Shown here: in pieces, positions 45,713-54,082 of the stretch | Layout of the letters: each line of letters opens with the position of its first letter | How positions within the stretch are numbered: the stretch's first letter is position 1 | Notes under the pieces: generated by a model | Databases searched by the model: none | What the model was told of the DNA's origin: nothing | What the model saw: the letters and a program-made list of their open reading frames with translations, nothing else | Origin: Rugosimonospora africana | GTDB lineage: Bacteria; Actinomycetota; Actinomycetes; Mycobacteriales; Micromonosporaceae | NCBI RefSeq assembly: GCF_016862975.1 | Contig: NZ_BONZ01000086.1 | Location: forward strand, 1-64,000 | Length of the DNA stretch: 64,000 nucleotides | Direction of reading: 5' to 3' | Translations under genes and position numbers: made by a program

Positions 45713-47161
45713 ATGCGACGCATCGTCACAGCACTACTGGCACTGCTGACGGCAGTGGTCGCGGGCGCGTTGGTGGTACCGGCGGATCCGGCTCGCGCCG
45801 CGCCCGACGGCGTGACGGCCACCGAGGTATCGTTCACCGGCAGCGGCGGCGTGGTCCTGCACGGAACGGTTCTCACGCCGGCCTCCGGCACCGGCCGGCA
45901 CCCGGGAATCGTCATGCTGGAGGGCGCGGGCAATCGCGGTCGCGGGTACCTCATGCCGGATGCCCGGGCGTATGCCCGCCACGGCATCGTGACGCTGGTG
46001 TACGACAAACGCACCGTCGGGTACTCGTTGCTGCACCGGGACTACTCGGTGCTGGCCGACGACGCGCTGGCCGGGGTGCGGCTGCTGCGCTCGCGACCGG
46101 ATACCGACCCGGGCCGGGTCGGTCTGTGGGCACTGTCCGAGGGGGCGTTCGTGGCTCCCATCGCCGCGAACCGCTCCGCCGACGTCGCGTTCCTCATCAC
46201 GGTCGGCGCGGTCGGGACCACCGTGGCCGAGCAGACCGCCTGGGAGTACGGGCAGTACCTGCGCCACGCCGGAGTCAGCGGATCGCTGGTGCGCACCATG
46301 CGGGGCACGGCGATGCGCAGCGCCATCGGCGCCCACCTGTTTCCCGAGGCCGACTTCGACCCGCTGCCGCTGTGGCGACAAGTACGTCAGCCGGTGCTGA
46401 CCGAGTGGGGCCAGCTCGACCGTGACGCCGTACCCGCGGCCAGCCGCCAGCTGATCGGCGAGGCACTGCGCGGTGGCGGCAACTCCCACCACACTGCTCG
46501 GGTCGTCCCGGCGGTCAACCACGATCTGCACGTCACCGCGGACGATGGCTTCGACCGCCTGCCCACCCTTCCCGCCGACTACGGGGACTACGAGGCGGCC
46601 TGGATCGGGAACCCGACCCAGCCACCGGCGGTGCAGAGCCTCGCCTCGGACGCGGGCCGGGTCGCGCCGACGCTGTCGCCACCCGCCTGGTACGACAGCG
46701 CGTGGGCGCAGCTGTCCATCCTCGCGGTGCTGCTGGTCGCCTTCGTCGCGTACCCGGTGGCCGGCCTGATCCGCCGGGTCCGCCGCCGTACCCGCGGCCA
46801 CTCGCCCCGGTCGGCGCGCTGTCTGGCCGTGCTCGGCCCGGTCACCATCGCCGGCACCATGCTCTACATGCTGTTCATGCTCGCCAGCGCGGCCAAGGTG
46901 ACCGGGCCGGTGCTCGCCGGCCGACCGGTTCCGTGGCTTGTCTTGCAACTGCTCGCCGCCGGTACAGTCGTCGCCACCGTGGCACTCGCCGTCGGCTGGT
47001 GGCGCGGTCCGACCAGTCTGGCTCGGCGCGTCGGGCGCCGCGCGACGACCCAGACCAGTCGTCACCACCGCAACGCGGCCGGCCCGATCCAGGTGGCTCT
47101 GTTCGCGGCCGGCCTGCTGTTCATCCCCTGGGCCCTCCACTGGGGCCTGCTCGTTCCCTGA
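45713..47161 (+). CDS. Exported alpha/beta hydrolase with C-terminal membrane domain
   Basis: A 482-residue protein. Signal peptide about 1-29; alpha/beta hydrolase domain (about 35-300) with GIVMLEGAGNRGRG near the oxyanion loop, nucleophile elbow LWALSEGAFVAP, and a candidate His in VVPAVNHDLHVT; then three or four C-terminal helices from about 335 to the end. Dienelactone-hydrolase or acyl-peptidase-like enzymes are nearest. The membrane tail fused to an external hydrolase is unusual. GGGGAGAGG ribosome site. Divergent from the two-component pair. Confidence 0.8.
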   Translation: MRRIVTALLALLTAVVAGALVVPADPARAAPDGVTATEVSFTGSGGVVLHGTVLTPASGTGRHPGIVMLEGAGNRGRGYLMPDARAYARHGIVTLVYDKRTVGYSLLHRDYSVLADDALAGVRLLRSRPDTDPGRVGLWALSEGAFVAPIAANRSADVAFLITVGAVGTTVAEQTAWEYGQYLRHAGVSGSLVRTMRGTAMRSAIGAHLFPEADFDPLPLWRQVRQPVLTEWGQLDRDAVPAASRQLIGEALRGGGNSHHTARVVPAVNHDLHVTADDGFDRLPTLPADYGDYEAAWIGNPTQPPAVQSLASDAGRVAPTLSPPAWYDSAWAQLSILAVLLVAFVAYPVAGLIRRVRRRTRGHSPRSARCLAVLGPVTIAGTMLYMLFMLASAAKVTGPVLAGRPVPWLVLQLLAAGTVVATVALAVGWWRGPTSLARRVGRRATTQTSRHHRNAAGPIQVALFAAGLLFIPWALHWGLLVP

Positions 47162-47172
47162 CCCGCCGGTGC

Positions 47173-47205
47173 CTTCGTCGCGGGGATCGCCACCCCGCGA
47201 CGAAG
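47173..47205 (+). terminator. Terminator after the membrane hydrolase gene
   Basis: Perfect 13-bp stem, CTTCGTCGCGGGG and complement, with a 7-base loop, 11 bp past the stop codon. Confidence 0.8.
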
Positions 47206-47251
47206 CGCGGGGCGTGCGGTTGTCCGTGGTGGCGGGTGGGTACCCGTCGTC

Positions 47252-47929
47252 ATGGGAACAGTCCTGTTCGACGTCGACGGCACCTTGGTCGACACGACGT
47301 ACCTGCACGCCGTCACGTGGTGGCAGGCGCTGGCCGCGCACGGTCGTCCGGTACCGATGGCCCGGATCCACCGGGCGGTCGGCATGGGGTCGGACCGGCT
47401 GCTGCCGTACCTGCTCGGGGAGGAACCGGACGAGGAGCTGTCCGGCGCGCTGACGGCAGCCCATGCCTCGCTGTACCAGCCGTACTGGCCACAGCTGCAG
47501 CCGCTGCCCGGCGCCGGCGATCCGCTGCGTGCCTGCGCGGCGCGGGGGCTGGGCGTCGTCCTTGCCTCGTCGGCGTCGGCGGACGAACTGACCGCGCTGC
47601 GGAAGGTGCTGGCGGCCGACGATGTCATCACCACGGCGACCAGTGCGGCGGACGCCTCCACGAGCAAGCCCGCACCCGACATCCTCCAGGTGGCACTGGA
47701 ACGCAGCGGTACGGCGGCCAGCGACGCGGTGTTCCTCGGCGACTCGGTCTGGGACGTCGAGGCCGCCGGCCGTGCCGGTGTGCCCTGCCTCGCGGTGGAG
47801 TGCGGCGGCACCAGCCGGGCGGAGCTTCAGGAGGCCGGGGCGATCGCGGTCTACCGCGACCCGGCCGCGCTGTGCCGGGAACTGGAGCGTGGTGCGGTGC
47901 TGCCCCAATCGCTGGGTGAACAGCGGTAG
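47252..47929 (+). CDS. HAD-family hydrolase (phosphoglycolate phosphatase-like)
   Basis: A 225-residue HAD subfamily IA phosphatase. Motif I is LFDVDGTLVDT (nucleophile Asp and acid Asp), motif II is LASSASADEL, motif III Lys lies in STSKPAPDI, motif IV in VFLGDSVWDVEAAGRAG. The helical cap lies between motifs I and II. The substrate is likely a small phosphorylated metabolite. It overlaps the next small gene by 14 bp. Confidence 0.92.
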   Translation: MGTVLFDVDGTLVDTTYLHAVTWWQALAAHGRPVPMARIHRAVGMGSDRLLPYLLGEEPDEELSGALTAAHASLYQPYWPQLQPLPGAGDPLRACAARGLGVVLASSASADELTALRKVLAADDVITTATSAADASTSKPAPDILQVALERSGTAASDAVFLGDSVWDVEAAGRAGVPCLAVECGGTSRAELQEAGAIAVYRDPAALCRELERGAVLPQSLGEQR

Positions 47930-48188
47930 TCACGAATCGCCCGCCGCCGCGCGAGAGTGCCTGAGCGGCGACGCGTCGGCGGTCGTCGACCTGCTCGATG
48001 CGGCGCAGTGGTGGTCGGTGTATCGCGACGCCGACGTGACGGACCGGCTTCGGGAGCTGCTCCAGGCGGTGCCCCGACGCGATCTCGAGCAACTCGCCCG
48101 GGATCGGCATGGCGGGCTGGTCCCGGCGGTGAGGACCGCGCTCCTGGTTCTCGACGGTCACGGACTCACGCCGCCCGTGGACGGCTGA
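47916..48188 (+). CDS. Small hypothetical protein
   Basis: A 90-residue protein from a GTG inside the end of the HAD gene. It is helical and Leu/Arg/Asp-rich (AAARECLSGDASAVVDLLDA, RLRELLQAVPRRDLEQLARD), soluble, with no family I recognise. The 14-bp overlap suggests coupling to the HAD gene. Confidence 0.5.
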   Translation: MNSGSHESPAAARECLSGDASAVVDLLDAAQWWSVYRDADVTDRLRELLQAVPRRDLEQLARDRHGGLVPAVRTALLVLDGHGLTPPVDG

Positions 48189-48237
48189 GGGCGACGGCAG
48201 TCCGTGCGGGCGACCCGGTCTCGTTATCATCCGCGGC

Positions 48238-48609
48238 GTGGCTTACACGGTGCGGATCCGGGTCCGGTACAACGAGTGCGACGTACAGGGTGTGGTGTTC
48301 AACGCGAACTACCTGGTGTATGTCGACGAGACCGTGGACCGCTGGATCACCGACACCCTCGGCGAGGACGCGATCGACGTGATGGTGAAGAAGGCGACCG
48401 TGGAGTGGTCGTCTCCGGCCCGCCGGGGCGAGGTGCTCGACCTGGTGCCGGCGGTGAGCCGGTGGGGGAGGAGCTCCTTCGACCTGACGGTGACCGGCAG
48501 CGTCGGCGACCGGCCGGTCTTCACCGCCACGCTGCTGTACGTGAACGTCGAGCCGGGCAGCAAGACACCGGCTCCCGTACCCGAGCGGGTCCGCGCCGCG
48601 CTGGCGTGA
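48238..48609 (+). CDS. 4HBT-type acyl-CoA thioesterase
   Basis: A 123-residue hot-dog protein: VRIRVRYNECDVQGVVFNAN, where Asp after Cys is the catalytic residue of the 4-hydroxybenzoyl-CoA thioesterase class, then YLVYVDETVDRWI. It would hydrolyse acyl-CoA thioesters; the chain preference is unknown. The GTG start lies 7 bp after TATCAT (48225-48230), which implies leaderless translation. Confidence 0.9.
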   Translation: MAYTVRIRVRYNECDVQGVVFNANYLVYVDETVDRWITDTLGEDAIDVMVKKATVEWSSPARRGEVLDLVPAVSRWGRSSFDLTVTGSVGDRPVFTATLLYVNVEPGSKTPAPVPERVRAALA

Positions 48610-48685
48610 TCGGTGGTCGGGCCGCGACCGCCGGCGCGGTGACCAGCGTGCTTTCCGCGTATCCCACTGACACGAGGAGACTTTC

Positions 48686-49486
48686 GTGGACCACCCATCG
48701 TCCGTCGAGCCACTGTCGGCCCCCGACGGCGGGCCAAGTCAGGTCATCCGTCGCGGCGACACCATCAGGCGTCCCGCGGGGGCCTGGACCGGCACGGTTC
48801 ACGCGCTGCTCCGCCACCTCGAACGGGTCGGCTTCACCGCCTGCCCCACGGTGATCGGCGATGGCATCGACGCCGACGGCAATCAGGTGCTCAGCTACGT
48901 CGAGGGCTCCCTGGTGCATCCGCACGCCTGGTCGGACGAGAGCGTGTGGCGGGTCGGCAGGATGCTGCGCGACCTGCACGTCGCCACCGCTTCCTTCCGG
49001 CCACCGGCGGACGCCCGTTGGCATCCGTGGTGGATGCACGATGACGGGCCCGGGTCGGTGATCACGCACTGCGACGCCGGACCGTGGAACATCATCGCCC
49101 GGGACGGACAGCCGGTCGCGTTCATCGACTGGGAACTGGCCGGGCCGGCCGACCGGCTCGACGAGATCGCCGGTACCGCCTGGTGGAACGCCCAACTGCA
49201 CGACGATGACGTCGCGCAGCGCCAGAACCTGCCCGACCCGCCCGCCCGGGCGCGGCAGCTACGGCTGTTCCTCGACGGCTACGAGCTTCCCCGGGCCGAC
49301 CGGAGCGGCCTGGTCGACCGGCTGATCGAGGTCGCGATCCGGAACTGTGCCGCCGAGGCGGTCCAGGCTCGGGTCACGCCCGAGTCCGTCGACCCGTCGC
49401 CGCTGTGGGCGCTGGCGTGGCGTGCCCGCGCGGCCTCCTGGATGATCCGCCACCGGTCTCTGCTCGACAACGCCGTTCGGGCGTAG
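48686..49486 (+). CDS. APH-family phosphotransferase
   Basis: A 266-residue kinase-fold protein of the aminoglycoside phosphotransferase family. The catalytic loop is THCDAGPWNII (HxDxxxxN) and the metal-binding block is AFIDWELAGPADRLDEIA. The N-terminal lobe is short, with QVIRRGDTIRRPAG, and lacks a clear ATP-binding Lys strand. Many such proteins phosphorylate small molecules other than drugs; no evidence shows antibiotic resistance here. Confidence 0.82.
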   Translation: MDHPSSVEPLSAPDGGPSQVIRRGDTIRRPAGAWTGTVHALLRHLERVGFTACPTVIGDGIDADGNQVLSYVEGSLVHPHAWSDESVWRVGRMLRDLHVATASFRPPADARWHPWWMHDDGPGSVITHCDAGPWNIIARDGQPVAFIDWELAGPADRLDEIAGTAWWNAQLHDDDVAQRQNLPDPPARARQLRLFLDGYELPRADRSGLVDRLIEVAIRNCAAEAVQARVTPESVDPSPLWALAWRARAASWMIRHRSLLDNAVRA

Positions 49487-49653
49487 CGGGATCGCCCGGC
49501 CCGGGGCGTCGGGGACGCGCGCCCCGCGCTGCCGCGCCCCGGCACGCTCGGTGAGCCGCCGCGGTCGCCGACCGCCGGAGAGCCCGGCCCGACCAGCGGA
49601 GGCCCGCTCCGGATCCGTACACCTCGCCCGAAGCGGCGGTACCGCACCACCGG

Positions 49654-50898
49654 ATGCCCAATCATGGGGAAGTGCCCCGGGTAACGAACATCTTCCGGGC
49701 TCGACCGGTGAAGACCAGGATCGGGCACCGGGCGACGATGTCGGAGATCTTCTTCGACCTGGTGTTCATCTTCGCGCTCACCCGGGTCATCGCGGTCATG
49801 GGAAGTCCGCCGGCCGCAGTGAGCATGGTTCGGGGGCTCGTCCTCCTGCTGCTGCTCTGGATGTCCTGGACGCTGTACGTCTGGCTGAGCAACCGGGCCC
49901 GCGCCGACGTCGGTCTGGTTCGGGCCGGTGTCCTTCTCGCGATGCTCGCGATCTTCGTGATCGCGCTGGTCATTCCCGGTTCCTGGCATACCCATCGTGG
50001 CGCGGCCAGCGCGGCGGTCGTCCTGGCACTGGCCTACATCGCCCTGCAGTTCCTCCACCTCGCCCTGTTCTTCTACGCGTCCGCGGGCAGTCGGCAGTCG
50101 CGGCGGACGCTCGGCATCTTCGAGATCGCGGTCGTCGTGTCCTGGGTGCCGCTGATCCTCGGCGCGATGCTCGGCGGGGTCGCGCAGACCGTCCTGTGGG
50201 CTGCCGTGTTCGCGATCGAGTACGGCGGGGGGCATCTCGCCTCGAAGCTGAGCGGCTGGCAACTGCGCAGCCCCGCCCACTTCAGCGAACGTCACGGCCT
50301 GGTCGTGATGATCGCACTCGGCGAGTCCCTCGTCGCCGCGGGAGCCCATGCCGCTCCGGCGATCGTCCGCTGGCCCGAGCTACTGGCGGCGGTCCTCGGG
50401 TTCGTCGCCACGGTGTGCCTGTGGTGGCTCTACTTCGACGACACCGCCGTGGCCGCCGCGAAGGCGCTGGAGAAGTTGGCCGGCCAGACACGCAACCAGG
50501 CCGCCAGCAGCGCCTACAGCCTGGCGCACTTCCCGATGATCGCTGGCGTCATCTATTTCGCGCTCGGCTCGCAGCAGGTGCTCATCCGGGTGGACCGGCA
50601 GCCGATGCCGGGACTGCTCAGCGCGTCGCTGGACTGGGGCTCGGCGGTGGCTCTGTACGGCGGGGTTGCCCTCTTCCTAGGCGGGCGCGCCGTGTTCCTT
50701 GCCCTGACGGTCCGGTCCGTGCCGCGGGCGGAGGTGGTGGCCGCCTGCGCCGCGCCGGTGCTGCTGCCGGCCGGCCGGTTCCTGCCCGCGCTGGTCGCGC
50801 TCGGCCTGCTCACCGCGCTGCTCGTCGGGCAGATCTTCTGGGAACGGTTCCGCCGGGGAGAGGCGGCGGTCGACGTCGCCGAGGTGACATCGGTCTGA
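49654..50898 (+). CDS. Low-temperature-requirement A (LtrA) family membrane protein
   Basis: A 414-residue protein with about 10 to 12 membrane helices. The LtrA hallmark SEIFFDLVFIFALTRVI appears early, and HFSERHGLVVMIALGESLVA in the middle carries the family ERxGLxxIIxLGE motif. Function is unknown, although the family name comes from a cold-growth phenotype in Listeria. The ATG at 49654 is used; GTG at 49672 is an alternative start that shortens the N-terminus by six residues. Confidence 0.92.
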   Translation: MPNHGEVPRVTNIFRARPVKTRIGHRATMSEIFFDLVFIFALTRVIAVMGSPPAAVSMVRGLVLLLLLWMSWTLYVWLSNRARADVGLVRAGVLLAMLAIFVIALVIPGSWHTHRGAASAAVVLALAYIALQFLHLALFFYASAGSRQSRRTLGIFEIAVVVSWVPLILGAMLGGVAQTVLWAAVFAIEYGGGHLASKLSGWQLRSPAHFSERHGLVVMIALGESLVAAGAHAAPAIVRWPELLAAVLGFVATVCLWWLYFDDTAVAAAKALEKLAGQTRNQAASSAYSLAHFPMIAGVIYFALGSQQVLIRVDRQPMPGLLSASLDWGSAVALYGGVALFLGGRAVFLALTVRSVPRAEVVAACAAPVLLPAGRFLPALVALGLLTALLVGQIFWERFRRGEAAVDVAEVTSV

Positions 50899-50913
50899 GC
50901 GCGTTCGGGTCTG

Positions 50914-51279
50914 TCACCCGGCGGGTTCTTCCGAGCGCTCGACGGGCCCTCCACTGTGGATCGGCCGAACCTCGACGCCGCCGCCCTGATCCACCACGGG
51001 GTTGGTGCGCGCGATCGCCACGGCCACGTCGAGGGTCGGCGCCTCGATCACGTAGAACCCCGCGACGATCTCCTTGGAGTCCAGGAACGGCCCATCGGTG
51101 ACCGTGTCGCCGCGAATCGACGTCGCCATGGCTCTGGGCGTCAGCGCGTACGCGGCGAGCATCGCATTGCGGCCGGTCAGCTCGTCCGCGTGCCGATCGC
51201 AGTCCTCACGATCCTCTGGCGTCGAGTCGGGGGCGTGGGCGGAGTCGTTCGCATAGATCAGCACCGCGTACTGGGCCAT
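50914..51279 (-). CDS. YCII/DGPF-domain protein
   Basis: A 121-residue dimeric ferredoxin-like protein: MAQYAVLIYANDSAHA, the family block TVTDGPFLDSKEIVAGFYVI, and VAVAIARTNPVVDQGGGVEV. The TDGPF motif marks the YCII-related DGPF family, often encoded beside ECF sigma factors, but none is adjacent. AAGGGAGA ribosome site. Biochemical role unknown. Confidence 0.88.
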   Translation of the reverse strand: MAQYAVLIYANDSAHAPDSTPEDREDCDRHADELTGRNAMLAAYALTPRAMATSIRGDTVTDGPFLDSKEIVAGFYVIEAPTLDVAVAIARTNPVVDQGGGVEVRPIHSGGPVERSEEPAG

Positions 51280-51410
51280 GACGGATCTCCCTTCGATCTC
51301 GGGGTTGAGCGGGAGGAGCGGCGTCGCTACCCTACCGAGCGGCGGAAAGCCACGGGGGTGCTACCGGCTGTGTTTAGCGCCCGCGGCCACGACGATGGTG
51401 AGGCGGTCGA

Positions 51411-53018
51411 GTGACGTCGTACGGTGACCAATACGGCCAGCCCTCCGCCGACCCCGGTCCGTTCGCCGGTTCGCCCGGCACCGGCCGCCGCGCCTGGCCG
51501 GCCGCGCCGAGCCAGAGGCCACCGGCGGTCCCGGACGCGGAACCAGCGGACCCCGAGATGTCGCCGGAGCCGTCGCCACCGACCGATTCCATCCCGACCG
51601 GGTTCGAGACCCAGCCCCGATTCGAGACCCAGCTCCGAATCGAGACGCAGCCGCCCTACCTGACGGCGTCGCCCACTCTGTCGCACGCGCGCGCCGCGCC
51701 ACCGGTGTCCGGCCCGGGACCGGCCCCGGTGTCGCCGGGCGCGCCGGTGGTGGACTCGCCGACCCAGCCGCTGGCCACGGTACGCCGCCCTCGACGGGGT
51801 CGGCTGGCGCTGGCCGCCGCTGCCGTGGTGGCCGTACTGGCCGGCGGTGTCGTCGCCGTGAAGCTGGCCGGTACCGGCGGCGACCACGGCGCGGAGGCGG
51901 CCAGCAACGGTGGCGCCGGTCGCAGCGCCGACACCACGGTGGGGGAGCCCGCCCCGGCCGCCGGTGCGCAGCAGACGGCATCGGTCAGCCCGTCGCCGTC
52001 CGCCTCCGGGGCGGCCCGTACCACCTTGAAGCCGGGCGACCGGCTGACCGTCGGGCAGACCCTGCGGTCGCCCCGTGGCCGGGACACGCTCGTCCAACAG
52101 ACGGACGGCAATCTCGTCCTGGTCGACCAGGCGAAGCGACCGCTCTGGTCGTCCCAGACCTTCGGATTCCCCGGGGCGTACGCCAGCTTCGAGAGCAACG
52201 GCGACCTCGTCGTGTACGCCAAGACGGGCCGCGCGCTCTGGCACACGGCCACCGGCGGGCTGGGTGCCTCGTTCGCGGTCCAGGACGACGGCGGCGCCGC
52301 GGTCTACCGCGCCGATCACACCACGGTCTGGTCGAGCAAGACCGAACTGTCGCGGCTGTACACCGGGCAGGGACTGCTGGCCGGACAGAAGCGCTCGTCG
52401 CCGAACGGGCGGTACACGCTGGTGCAGTCGCCACAGGGCGACCTCGTGGTGTCCAACGCGAGCAACCAGACTCTCTGGACCTCACAGACGGGCGGCAATC
52501 CCGGCGCGTACACGGCGATGCAGGCCGACGGCAACCTGGTCGTCTACAGCAGCGACCGCAAGCCGTTGTGGTCCTCGGCCACCACCGGCAACACCGGGGT
52601 GTCCGCGGTGGTGGGCAACGATGGAAACGTCGCCGTGGTGAGCGGCAAGGCGAAGACCCTCTGGGGTACCGCGACCGACGGTGTTTCCAAGCTGACCGCC
52701 AGCCAATCGCTGCACGCCAACCAGTCCCGCAAGTCCCCGCAGGGCAAGTACCGGCTCCTGGAGCAGGTCGACGGCAACCTGGTGCTCTACGACGCGGCCA
52801 ACAAGGTCGTCTGGAGCAGCGCGACCTACGGCCATGCCGGAGCCTCCGCGAAGATGCAGGCCGACGGCAACCTGGTCATCTCCGACAGCGCCGGCACGCC
52901 GCTGTGGAGCACCCACACCACCGGCAAGGGCGGCACGTATCTCGTGGTGCGGGACGACGGCAGCGTGGCGGTCTGCGGCGCGGCGGGGGCCACGGTCTGG
53001 ACGAGCAAGGCTTCCTGA
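51411..53018 (+). CDS. Membrane-anchored bulb-type (mannose-binding) lectin protein
   Basis: A 535-residue protein. The N-terminal 125 residues are Pro/Gln-rich and cytoplasmic, including three tandem copies of a six-residue unit (FETQPR, FETQLR, IETQPP). A membrane helix (about 130-152, RLALAAAAVVAVLAGGVVAV) leads to an external part with three B-lectin repeats from about 205. The lectin QxDxNxVxY motif occurs complete as QADGNLVVY and QVDGNLVLY, and degenerate as QTDGNLVLV and QADGNLVIS, so perhaps two sugar sites are functional. It is a type II topology surface lectin that may bind mannose-containing glycans. Ligand unknown. Confidence 0.85.
   Translation: MTSYGDQYGQPSADPGPFAGSPGTGRRAWPAAPSQRPPAVPDAEPADPEMSPEPSPPTDSIPTGFETQPRFETQLRIETQPPYLTASPTLSHARAAPPVSGPGPAPVSPGAPVVDSPTQPLATVRRPRRGRLALAAAAVVAVLAGGVVAVKLAGTGGDHGAEAASNGGAGRSADTTVGEPAPAAGAQQTASVSPSPSASGAARTTLKPGDRLTVGQTLRSPRGRDTLVQQTDGNLVLVDQAKRPLWSSQTFGFPGAYASFESNGDLVVYAKTGRALWHTATGGLGASFAVQDDGGAAVYRADHTTVWSSKTELSRLYTGQGLLAGQKRSSPNGRYTLVQSPQGDLVVSNASNQTLWTSQTGGNPGAYTAMQADGNLVVYSSDRKPLWSSATTGNTGVSAVVGNDGNVAVVSGKAKTLWGTATDGVSKLTASQSLHANQSRKSPQGKYRLLEQVDGNLVLYDAANKVVWSSATYGHAGASAKMQADGNLVISDSAGTPLWSTHTTGKGGTYLVVRDDGSVAVCGAAGATVWTSKAS
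51603..51656 (+). repeat. Three 18-bp tandem repeats inside the lectin gene
   Basis: Unit TTCGAGACCCAGCCCCGA at 51603-51620 is repeated with one change at 51621-51638 and more loosely at 51639-51656. It encodes the (F/I)ETQxx hexapeptide repeats in the cytoplasmic segment. Confidence 0.8.
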
Positions 53019-53125
53019 GCTGGCCGTCGAGGTTCTTGCGACAGGTCGCCGGTGCCACGCATTGTCCCGGTGGGTTCCGGGTACCCGGCGCGAGGGGCAA
53101 GACCGAGAGGGAAGGCGAAAGAGCC

Positions 53126-53977
53126 ATGAATGTATCGCCCCGTACCACGCGTACCTGGCTGATCACCGGCGCTTCCTCGGGGATCGGCGGCACGCTCGCC
53201 ACGACCCTGCTGGAGCGCGGGGAGCAGGTCGTCGTGACTGCCCGTGACCGCGAGCGCGTCGGAGAGTTCGAACGGCGCTACCCGGGCCGCGCCATCGCGG
53301 CGGAGTGCGACGTGACCGATCCCGCCGCGGCACGCGCGGCGATGGCCGCCGCGGTGGCGGCCTTCGGCCGGGTCGATGTCGTCGTCAACAACGCCGGCTA
53401 CGGCTTGTTCGGCGCACTCGAGGAACTGCCCGACGACGAGCTGCGCCGGCAGTTCGAGACCAACGTCTTCGGTTCGCTCAACGTCGCCCGCGCGGCGCTG
53501 CCGCAGCTGCGGCAGCAGCGCTCCGGACACATCGTGCAGATCTCCTCGCTGGAGGGCGTCGCACCGATGCTCGCCGGCGAGACCGCCTACGCGGCCACGA
53601 AGTTCGCCGTCGAGGGCATGTGTGAGGCCTTGGCCAAGGAGGTTGCCCACCTCGGTGTGCGGGTCACGATCGTCGAGCCCGGCCCGGTGCGCACCGACTT
53701 CGCGGGCGGCGCGAGCGCGAAGTCACCGGAGATCGAGGACTACGACGACAGCGTCGGTGAGGCCCTGCGCCTGTTCGCACAGCTGGCCGGCAACCAGCCC
53801 AACGACCCGGTACGGGTCGCCGAGGCCATCATCGAGGCGGTCGACGCCGACCAGCCGCCGTTGCGGCTCGCGCTCGGCGGAGAGGCGGCCGAAGCAATCC
53901 GCGCCAAGCTCGACGGGCAGCGCCGCGACCTTGACGCCTGGGACCACCTCGCCCGCTCGACCGCGTTCGCGTCCTGA
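53126..53977 (+). CDS. Short-chain dehydrogenase/reductase
   Basis: A 283-residue classical SDR: cofactor loop ITGASSGIGGTLA, NNAGYGLFG, catalytic Ser in VQISSLEGVAP, catalytic YAATK, and VEPGPVRTDFAG after it. TARDRERVGEF after strand 2 suggests NADP(H) preference. Substrate unknown. GGGAAGG ribosome site. Confidence 0.93.
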   Translation: MNVSPRTTRTWLITGASSGIGGTLATTLLERGEQVVVTARDRERVGEFERRYPGRAIAAECDVTDPAAARAAMAAAVAAFGRVDVVVNNAGYGLFGALEELPDDELRRQFETNVFGSLNVARAALPQLRQQRSGHIVQISSLEGVAPMLAGETAYAATKFAVEGMCEALAKEVAHLGVRVTIVEPGPVRTDFAGGASAKSPEIEDYDDSVGEALRLFAQLAGNQPNDPVRVAEAIIEAVDADQPPLRLALGGEAAEAIRAKLDGQRRDLDAWDHLARSTAFAS

Positions 53978-54052
53978 TCCCCCGGTGGGGGACGCGCCCG
54001 GGAGTCGGGCGACGGGATGTGAGAGTTCGATCGCATTGGCCATGATTGGTGG

Positions 54053-54082
54053 GTCATAGCGTCGGGTACCCGACGCTATGAC
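54053..54082. promoter_or_regulatory. Perfect 30-bp palindrome over the start codon of the TPP-oxidase gene
   Basis: GTCATAGCGTCGGGT is followed immediately by its exact reverse complement, 15 + 15 bp with no spacer. The ATG of the TPP-enzyme gene (54078-54080) lies inside the right arm, and no ribosome site is present. It may be a repressor operator, an RNA hairpin that hides the start codon, or both. Confidence 0.8.

Noticed and set aside
45734-47908. Open minus-strand frame of about 720 codons
   Set aside because: Antisense to the alpha/beta hydrolase and HAD genes; low-complexity translation.
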